Source of the DNA: RYN-433 sp036558265
GTDB taxonomy: Bacteria; Planctomycetota; Phycisphaerae; Tepidisphaerales; Tepidisphaeraceae
DNA length: 10,353 nt
Reading direction: 5' to 3'
NCBI GenBank assembly: GCA_036558265.1
Contig: DATBFY010000706.1
Span: 1 to 10,353 of the forward strand
In this document: positions 6,477 to 10,353 of the stretch, piece by piece
Layout of the letters: each line of letters opens with the position of its first letter
Numbering within the stretch: position 1 is the stretch's first letter
Program-made: the position numbers and the translations under genes
Notes under the pieces: model-generated
The model's input: the letters and a program-made list of their open reading frames with translations, nothing else
The model's database searches: none
Told to the model about the DNA's origin: nothing

Positions 6477-7195
6477 CCGTGCCTTCCTTCCCTGTGGCTA
6501 CCGGGCTTCTTCCCGCCGACACCTCTGACAATGAACCCGGTGCCACTAGCAAGATATGCGGGTCTCGCAAAGCCAAGGTTGGGAGGTGCCACACGAACGG
6601 ATTGAGGTGTCTGTCTCGCGCTAATCTGAGAGAATTTCCGCACGCTCTTGGCCAGCTTTTTCTTGGCCGGGGCGGCGCCAAATCGCTTCAGCGCCTTTAT
6701 TTTGGGTTTTGTCGGTTGTGTCTTGCCGGAACGAATGGGGGTCGCCGCTTTTCCCATTTTCAGTGCGGCCGCGAGAGAACCCCACATGGATCGAAGATTG
6801 TTTATTCGCTGTTGCGCTGCTTCGGGAATGCTGTTCGGACCTCCGGGGATCATCGCTGCCGCCTCGTAGGCACATGCGGCGATGGTTCGAAGCAAGGCAG
6901 CTATGTCATTGTTCGCAGGTTGTGACGCAGGCAAAACCGATGTCTCTCGGTCACCTGGCACCTGACTCGCCAGATACATGAAGATTCCGCCAAGCGTCCG
7001 CTGGCTACCATCGGCCCTCCACATCCCCCCTTTCGCTTGAATGGTAAACGTCTCGGCAACCAGGCGCCTGCATGTTTTTTCACCCAGGGTACAGGCAATA
7101 TCCACGAGTGTGAAAATGCCAGCGGGCTGTGTTTCTTGAAGCGATTCTGCAAGGTCAGAGACGAGTTTACCAAGCACGCTGCGCTTCGTAGCCAT
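6473..7195 (-). CDS. PHAX-like RNA-binding domain protein with basic tail
   Basis: 240 residues, function unknown. Residues about 25-80 resemble the RNA-binding domain of PHAX, the eukaryotic adaptor that carries capped snRNA out of the nucleus. Shared pattern: a helix with LG-EK---L (37-45), ET---I (48-52), then GGMWRADGSQRTLGGIF (56-72), which parallels the human segment with GG, NGSRRRTPGGVF; the basic stretch is one residue shorter here. A helical segment (95-147) and a Lys/Arg/Ala-rich tail (146-201) follow, likely to bind nucleic acid. ATG 7195 has AAAGGA 8 bases upstream; ATG 7285 would add 30 residues. Codon use and GC are lower than in recA or alaS, suggesting transfer. It is convergent with the RES toxin and divergent from the pair at 7429/7738. 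No signal peptide or membrane segment. The domain call is from motif memory and needs a profile search. Confidence 0.65.
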   Translation of the reverse strand: MATKRSVLGKLVSDLAESLQETQPAGIFTLVDIACTLGEKTCRRLVAETFTIQAKGGMWRADGSQRTLGGIFMYLASQVPGDRETSVLPASQPANNDIAALLRTIAACAYEAAAMIPGGPNSIPEAAQQRINNLRSMWGSLAAALKMGKAATPIRSGKTQPTKPKIKALKRFGAAPAKKKLAKSVRKFSQISARQTPQSVRVAPPNLGFARPAYLASGTGFIVRGVGGKKPGSHREGRHG

Positions 7196-7306
7196 GGCTT
7201 TGGTCCTTTGTGCGGCGAATTGCGGTCGGGGTCGCGAGCAGTTCGATTGGCGGACGTCCAGAGTAACTCCGTCTTTGAGCTCCATCAACTAAGTCTCTCA
7301 CCTCTA

Positions 7307-7334
7307 ATTATGTCGCGCCGGCGCGGTGCGTCAT
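7307..7334 (-). promoter_or_regulatory. Candidate promoter of the PHAX-like gene with palindromic spacer
   Basis: Minus-strand ATGACG (7329-7334), 16 bases, CATAAT (7307-7312). The spacer contains the perfect 12-bp palindrome CGCGCCGGCGCG (7314-7325), well placed for a repressor or a distortion-sensing activator. Transcription from here would start near 7300, giving a leader of about 105 bases to ATG 7195, or 15 bases to ATG 7285. Confidence 0.35.
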
Positions 7335-7354
7335 GTGGTTCGCACGATTTGCCC

Positions 7355-7383
7355 TTGATCTTGCCGATAATATGACATATTAT
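7355..7383 (+). promoter_or_regulatory. Promoter of the small-gene pair
   Basis: TTGATC (7355-7360), exactly 17 bases, TATTAT (7378-7383), in a clearly AT-rich stretch. Predicted start near 7390, about 39 bases before the ATG at 7429. Confidence 0.6.
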
Positions 7384-7398
7384 ATGTTCGACGTCGAA
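7375..7398. promoter_or_regulatory. Two abutting palindromes over the -10 and start site
   Basis: ACATAT-T-ATATGT (7375-7387) covers the -10 element and TTCGACGTCGAA (7387-7398), a perfect 12-bp palindrome, covers the predicted start site. They share one base. Such placement would let a dimeric repressor block RNA polymerase; the regulator is unknown, but the proteins of the island are candidates. Confidence 0.55.
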
Positions 7399-7428
7399 TC
7401 GATAATCTGTCCCCGCCAGGAGAATTCG

Positions 7429-7734
7429 ATGGCTAGGTTTATTCCTCCGGAAGAGGTTGTGTCCCCGCAGCGGCGGTGGTCGCTCATTAAGATTCTGTTC
7501 GACCCCAAGAAGCCGGATGACAGCGTTCTTGCGCTCGGGCGATGGGACAACCGGCCCGTACTTGCGATGCGGTGGAACGGAAGCACGGAGAACCCGATCG
7601 GAAACCCGCAGTCTCGCGGATTGCCGGTTTGGTACATCGTTCATCACCGCTACTACGGGCCAATCATCAAGACGCTGAGTCCAGACATGCAGACGTTGGC
7701 ACGTAACTTCCTACCCGAGTTTGACGAGGGGTAG
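7429..7734 (+). CDS. Small conserved protein of uncharacterised family (RWNG / GNPQSRGLP motifs)
   Basis: 101 residues, function unknown. The ATG is preceded by AGGAG with a 6-base gap, and an earlier in-frame start at 7333 has no such signal and would lie upstream of the promoter. Recognisable blocks: RRWSLIKILFD (15-25), LALGRWDNRPVLAMRWNG (34-51), NPIGNPQSRGLPVWYIV (55-71). I recall scattered bacterial hypothetical proteins with the same RWNG and GNPQSRGLP motifs, without a known function. Soluble, no signal peptide, rich in Trp, Arg and Pro. It is the first gene of a probable two-gene operon with the ORF at 7738, divergent from the PHAX-like gene, and lies in the low-GC island. Confidence 0.85.
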   Translation: MARFIPPEEVVSPQRRWSLIKILFDPKKPDDSVLALGRWDNRPVLAMRWNGSTENPIGNPQSRGLPVWYIVHHRYYGPIIKTLSPDMQTLARNFLPEFDEG

Positions 7735-7737
7735 CCG

Positions 7738-7890
7738 ATGAGCAACGCCCTCCAGCAATTCCGATTCTTCATTCAGACAGCGATTAGAGAGGATGCCCCC
7801 ATTCAGCCGGTGACAGTGGCAGCGGCGATCAAGGCCGCAGGTGGAGCCGAGACCGGGAACGTTTGGCTTTCGAACGAAAGTCCATCTTGA
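7738..7890 (+). CDS. Small hypothetical protein, 50 residues
   Basis: Starts 3 bases after the stop of the preceding gene, with GAGGGG 7 bases upstream of the ATG, so the two are probably co-transcribed and translated together. The product starts MSNALQQFRFFIQTAIRED and ends GNVWLSNESPS: a predicted amphipathic helix, an Ala-rich middle, no membrane segment. I do not recognise it. It might be the front of a longer gene broken by a frameshift, since an open frame in +1 continues from 7841 to 8032, but nothing in that frame resembles a known protein. Confidence 0.5.
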   Translation: MSNALQQFRFFIQTAIREDAPIQPVTVAAAIKAAGGAETGNVWLSNESPS

Positions 7891-8222
7891 CCAAGCGCTT
7901 GCCGCCATGACGGGGCCGGTTCGGGGATCAATATGTGGCCGGGGCCGGCGTGGTCTGAGGGAGGGACCTATTGGCATGGAAGATGGGGGATCGAGCCTTG
8001 GTCACGCCGATAGTTGCTGGGCGAACGTCTGAAGCTTAAGCGCATGCCCGGCATTGGTTTGCGGTTCTCCGTGCCAGCGTGAGCGGTGCCAAATGCCCCC
8101 CGGAATGCCCCCGTTTGCGCTGATCAGATGAGCGTGGTGATGGGGCTTTGTTAGACCGGCGGGATGGCTGTCGCCGGCGTTGGGTGGCACGGCGCGCTCA
8201 TGTCAGGGACGCAAGAGGAGTC
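7891..8222. other. Region without a convincing gene
   Basis: 332 bases between the 50-residue ORF and the doubtful ORF at 8223. Only short frames without ribosome binding sites occur. A tandem 12-base repeat lies at 8092-8115 (AATGCCCCCCGG then AATGCCCCCGTT). No tRNA, attachment site or terminator with a T-run was found. GC rises through it, so it may mark the right edge of the island. Confidence 0.4.
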
Positions 8223-8579
8223 ATGATCGGTCGCGACACCGTGGGGCTGTCTTTCGTGGTCTTGGCCGGCCTGTGGGCCGCCGGGTTGGCGCCGCAGATG
8301 CAATGGCCCGGCGGGGGGTTAGGACTGTTGTTCTTTGGCGGTGGGCGACACATCGCGGCGGCGACGGACCCGGGCGGGGCGCAGGCCGGGGCAATCATAA
8401 AGCGGGGGGATGCGAATAAGTATACTAGTCTAACGAGGTTCGGGAAAGTGCGCGAGCGGGGCGTAGATCGGTCCAGCCGGGGTCAGCGTGCTCTCGAAAA
8501 GCGTCGCTCGGGTCGCGGTGAATGGCGGCGCCGGCAAAAGGCCGGGATCGACGAGGCGCGCGAGGATCGGCGCCGTTAA
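8223..8579 (+). CDS. Doubtful small membrane protein ORF
   Basis: 118 codons from an ATG preceded by AGAGGAG, very close (2-4 bases). Residues about 8-22 (GLSFVVLAGLWAAGL) and a glycine-rich GGGLGLLFFGGG stretch suggest one or two short membrane segments. The second half is very basic (R, E, G) and runs 150 bases antisense to thpR, where the composition is what a shadow frame would give. Either only the first 60 or so codons were ever real, or the whole frame is spurious. No family recognised. Confidence 0.25.
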   Translation: MIGRDTVGLSFVVLAGLWAAGLAPQMQWPGGGLGLLFFGGGRHIAAATDPGGAQAGAIIKRGDANKYTSLTRFGKVRERGVDRSSRGQRALEKRRSGRGEWRRRQKAGIDEAREDRRR

Positions 8580-8999
8580 CCTTTGGCTGGGGCGCCTGAC
8601 GCGAAAGAGGGTCACGTGGGGCTTGTAGGCGCGGCGTTCGCGCGGGATGCCCAGGGGGGCGACGGTCTGCTCGATCGCGGTGAAGAAGTCGGCCAAGAGT
8701 CTTTCCGAACCGGTCAACGTCGCCGCCAAGACGCGCGCCGGGCCCGGGCCGGGGAGGACGAGGAAGCGTTCGATGGTGAACGGCAGTGCGGGGAACGTGA
8801 TCTTTCGAAGGCCGGCGATCAGGTTGGGGAGGAATTTGTCTTCGACCGGACCAAGGAACTTCAGGGTGACGTGGAGGTTCTCGGGTCGAGTCCAGGTGAC
8901 GGCGTCCTTGAGGGTGGGGTGGGGCCGGAGTTTTTCGATGATGGCGGCGAGGTGGTTGCGCGTGGGGTCGGGGAGCTCGATCGCGGTGAAGAGGCGCAT
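8430..8999 (-). CDS. thpR: RNA 2',3'-cyclic 3'-phosphodiesterase (ThpR/LigT)
   Basis: 2H phosphoesterase that opens 2',3'-cyclic phosphate ends of RNA to 2'-phosphates; family members also show tRNA-half ligase activity in vitro. 189 residues, the usual size. Both catalytic H-x-T-x motifs are present: HVTL at 43-46 (ENLHVTLKFLG) and HVTL at 128-131 (YKPHVTLFRV). The N-terminus MRLFTAIELPD is typical and fixes the start at ATG 8999 even though no Shine-Dalgarno precedes it; a string of degenerate 7-mers lies directly upstream instead. It follows the methyltransferase gene on the same strand, 114 bases apart and separated by a strong hairpin. It closes with PEPR-TAG next to an AT-rich ACTAGTATAC stretch. 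Confidence 0.93.
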   Translation of the reverse strand: MRLFTAIELPDPTRNHLAAIIEKLRPHPTLKDAVTWTRPENLHVTLKFLGPVEDKFLPNLIAGLRKITFPALPFTIERFLVLPGPGPARVLAATLTGSERLLADFFTAIEQTVAPLGIPRERRAYKPHVTLFRVRRPSQRLTAPILARLVDPGLLPAPPFTATRATLFESTLTPAGPIYAPLAHFPEPR

Positions 9000-9007
9000 G
9001 GATGGTG

Positions 9008-9042
9008 TTGTCCATGGTCCATGGCCGATTGTCCATTGTCGA
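9008..9042. repeat. Five degenerate tandem 7-mers upstream of thpR
   Basis: On the minus strand the units are TCGACAA, TGGACAA, TCGGCCA, TGGACCA, TGGACAA, ending 8 bases before the thpR ATG. They replace the space where a ribosome binding site would be expected. They resemble the heptanucleotide short tandem repeats scattered through some bacterial genomes such as cyanobacteria. Confidence 0.6.
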
Positions 9043-9061
9043 TGCGCGCGCCCGCGCGCAA

Positions 9062-9089
9062 CGCGGCCCGGCATCAAGGCCGGGCCGCG
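9062..9089. terminator. Strong hairpin between the methyltransferase gene and thpR
   Basis: Perfect 11-bp GC stem, CGCGGCCCGGC (9062-9072) and GCCGGGCCGCG (9079-9089), loop ATCAAG. It begins 25 bases after the methyltransferase stop, a terminator position, but no T-run follows on either strand, so termination would be weak or assisted; it may instead stabilise the upstream message. Confidence 0.5.
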
Positions 9090-9113
9090 CGGGGTTGGGA
9101 AGGGATGGGTGTT

Positions 9114-9896
9114 TCAGGCGGGATCGGCGGCGGCGGCGGGTGCGGGGGTTTGGGCCGCCTCGCTGCAGCGCCGGCGGGGTCGCGGGATCAGCATCGGGAC
9201 CTGGCGGCGATACCCGGCGTAATCGGGGTGGAACTCGACCAGGTTGCGCTCCTCGAGCTGGATCGCGACCAGGATGTACGCCGTCATGCAGATCGCAAGG
9301 AAGGCGTGGGCGACGGTCATGGTGGGCGTCGCCCAGAAGCACAGGAGCCAGCCGACGTAGAGCGGGTGGCGCACGACGCTGTACAAGGCAGGGGTGGCGA
9401 ACTTGAGAGGTGTGTACGGCCGGCCGCGGAAGTAGAGCCAGCCCTGCCGCAGGCCGAAGAGGTCGAAGTGGTTGATGAGGAAGCTGGCGACCAGGACGAT
9501 CAGGAACCCGGAGGCGAAGAGGGCGTGCATGGCCCCCCTGCCGAGCGGGTTCTCGATGTGCCAGATGGTGCCGCCGATCGGCTGCCAGAGCCAGAAGAGC
9601 AGGATCAGCGCCAGGCTGGAAAAGAGGACGTAGGTAATGCGTTCGGCGGGCTCGGGAACGTACCGGGTCCACCAGCGCTTGAACGTCGGCCGGGCCATGA
9701 CGCTGTGCTGGAGGGCGAAGAGCAGGAGGAGGCCGGCATCGACCAGGAGGGCGCGGGCGAGCGACACATCCCGCGGCGAGTCGATCGACTTGGGCACTAC
9801 CAGGTTTCCGAGGAAGCCGGCCGTGTAAACGTAGGTGACGAAGAAAAGGGCGTATGAAACGATGGCATAGGCCAGGACGAGCGAGCGACGCAGCAT
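9114..9896 (-). CDS. MddA-like integral membrane methyltransferase
   Basis: Polytopic membrane protein of 260 residues in the isoprenylcysteine methyltransferase/NnrU superfamily. The closest match I recall is methanethiol S-methyltransferase MddA, which makes dimethyl sulfide from methanethiol with S-adenosylmethionine. Evidence: about five hydrophobic segments (roughly 5-27, 49-66, 87-105, 122-141, 179-212), LFALQHSVMARPTFKRWWTR (59-78), and the SAM-binding pair RHPLYVGWLLCFWATPTMT (176-194) and LEERNL (214-219). The C-terminal tail is Ala/Pro-rich. ATG 9896 has AAAGGAAA upstream. It lies downstream of the regulator gene on the same strand, after a 239-base gap carrying palindromes. The exact substrate is not provable from sequence; other small thiols are possible. 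Confidence 0.8.
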   Translation of the reverse strand: MLRRSLVLAYAIVSYALFFVTYVYTAGFLGNLVVPKSIDSPRDVSLARALLVDAGLLLLFALQHSVMARPTFKRWWTRYVPEPAERITYVLFSSLALILLFWLWQPIGGTIWHIENPLGRGAMHALFASGFLIVLVASFLINHFDLFGLRQGWLYFRGRPYTPLKFATPALYSVVRHPLYVGWLLCFWATPTMTVAHAFLAICMTAYILVAIQLEERNLVEFHPDYAGYRRQVPMLIPRPRRRCSEAAQTPAPAAAADPA

Positions 9897-10135
9897 GATT
9901 TCCTTTCTTGGGGAGCGAGCGGGAACCAGACGACGCGGTCGGGGTGGAAAGCACCGGACGTGCCGCCGCTCACAATCCCCGCTAGTACCTTTTGGAAAAG
10001 GGGTTGCGCGAATTCACAACGTGCCCAGGCCGGCGCGAATCTCCGCGAGGGCGCGAGAATTCGCGCTGCCGCGGGCGCGAGGGTTCGCGCGGATGCGTGA
10101 GTCAAGTGACCCGAACCGGGCAGCAGCGGCGGCGA
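9897..10135. other. Regulatory gap upstream of the methyltransferase gene
   Basis: 239 bases holding the GCGCGA repeats described separately and an AT-richer stretch near 9974-10005. No clear -35/-10 pair and no exact sigma54 -24/-12 site were seen. The minus-strand open frame crossing it has no supporting features. Confidence 0.4.
10051..10090. promoter_or_regulatory. Two tandem palindromes GCGCGA-N4-TCGCGC
   Basis: Sites at 10051-10066 (middle GAAT) and 10075-10090 (middle GGGT) have identical 6-bp arms and start 24 bases apart. Two further GCGCGA half-sites lie at 10006-10011 and 10033-10038, also followed by TTC- or TC-containing sequence. The cluster sits 155-195 bases upstream of the methyltransferase ATG, where an enhancer-binding regulator would act; the regulator encoded just beyond is the obvious candidate, but this is inference. 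Confidence 0.5.
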
Positions 10136-10353
10136 TCAGCCGGTCGGCGGACGCGGGAGGCCCAGGGCTTTCAGGCGCGATCGGAGGGTCGATGGCGGAA
10201 TGGCCAGGAGTTCGGCCGCCCCGCCCGGCCCGGCGACGCGCCCGCCGGCCGCCTGGAGCGCCTGTTGGAGGTTGTCGCGCTCGAGTGCTTCGATCTGGGC
10301 CGCCGTGCGGATCGCATTGGGCGCGTCAGGGATCGCGCGCGGCGCCGCGGCGG
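10136..10353 (-). CDS. Sigma54-type transcriptional regulator, C-terminal end only
   Basis: The last 71 residues of a protein whose 5' part lies beyond the window. It carries the Fis-like DNA-binding end typical of sigma54-dependent activators: IEALERDNLQQALQAAGGRV (20-39), AGPGGAAELLAIPPSTLRSR (40-59), then LKALGLPRP and a stop. The AGPGGAAELL..PSTL.SR.K.LG form is characteristic of FhlA-like and NtrC-like regulators. The AAA+ and sensor domains cannot be seen, so neither the signal nor ATPase integrity is known. It is read towards the methyltransferase gene on the same strand. Confidence 0.88.
   Translation of the reverse strand, partial: AAAPRAIPDAPNAIRTAAQIEALERDNLQQALQAAGGRVAGPGGAAELLAIPPSTLRSRLKALGLPRPPTG

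Noticed and set aside
7841..8032. 63-codon frame overlapping the 50-residue ORF
   Set aside because: GTG start without ribosome binding site, Gly/Arg-rich, no similarity recognised.
8092..8115. Tandem AATGCCCCC repeat as an integrase attachment site
   Set aside because: Only two copies, no integrase or tRNA nearby, no matching copy noticed at the other edge of the island.
8425..9954. Long minus-strand (509 codons) and plus-strand (8583-9857) frames over thpR and the methyltransferase gene
   Set aside because: Compositionally biased shadows; the real genes in another minus-strand frame carry clear family motifs.
9797..10105. 102-codon minus-strand frame upstream of the methyltransferase gene
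   Set aside because: Overlaps the methyltransferase gene start in another frame, no ribosome binding site, no motif.
1..10353. CRISPR array, tRNA, rRNA or insertion sequence
   Set aside because: No regularly spaced repeats with unique spacers, no T-arm or CCA-like tRNA ends, no transposase or terminal inverted repeats were seen.

Overview
This GC-rich window (roughly 65-75% GC in its housekeeping parts) looks like chromosomal DNA of a bacterium, most likely from the Planctomycetes (Phycisphaerae-like) or a related PVC lineage. That placement is an inference from the feel of the AlaS and RecA proteins; no ribosomal RNA or tRNA gene is present to anchor it. No CRISPR array, insertion sequence or integrase was seen.

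Left block (1-5097, all minus strand): alanyl-tRNA synthetase (alaS, 3' end outside the window), a DegP/HtrA-type periplasmic serine protease with two PDZ domains, and recA. They are separate transcription units: alaS has its own sigma70-like promoter, htrA and recA each have a hairpin-plus-T-run terminator. RecA carries an unusual charged N-terminal extension of about 39 residues. Its upstream region holds a promoter-like element, a nested stem-loop in the leader, and three exact TGTAGCA copies at a 10-bp period; no classical LexA box was found.

Middle block (about 5350-8220): an accessory island with lower GC (two hand-counted 60-base samples gave 47% and 50%, against 75% for one sample inside recA). 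It carries a type II toxin-antitoxin pair of the Xre/RES class (DUF2384-type antitoxin, RES NAD+-degrading toxin, overlapping by 4 bases). Convergent with it, with both stop codons packed into one CTAG, is a 240-residue protein whose N-terminal half resembles the PHAX RNA-binding domain, known mainly from the eukaryotic snRNA export adaptor. Divergent from that gene, behind a strong promoter with two abutting palindromes, are a 101-residue protein of an uncharacterised family and a 50-residue ORF 3 bases downstream. The PHAX-like gene plus its divergent pair is the most novel part of the window.

Right block (8223-10353, mostly minus strand): a doubtful small membrane ORF on the plus strand, an RNA 2',3'-cyclic phosphodiesterase (thpR/LigT), an MddA-like membrane methyltransferase, and the C-terminal end of a sigma54-type regulator with a Fis-like helix-turn-helix. 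A run of degenerate 7-mers precedes thpR, and two copies of the palindrome GCGCGA-N4-TCGCGC lie upstream of the methyltransferase.
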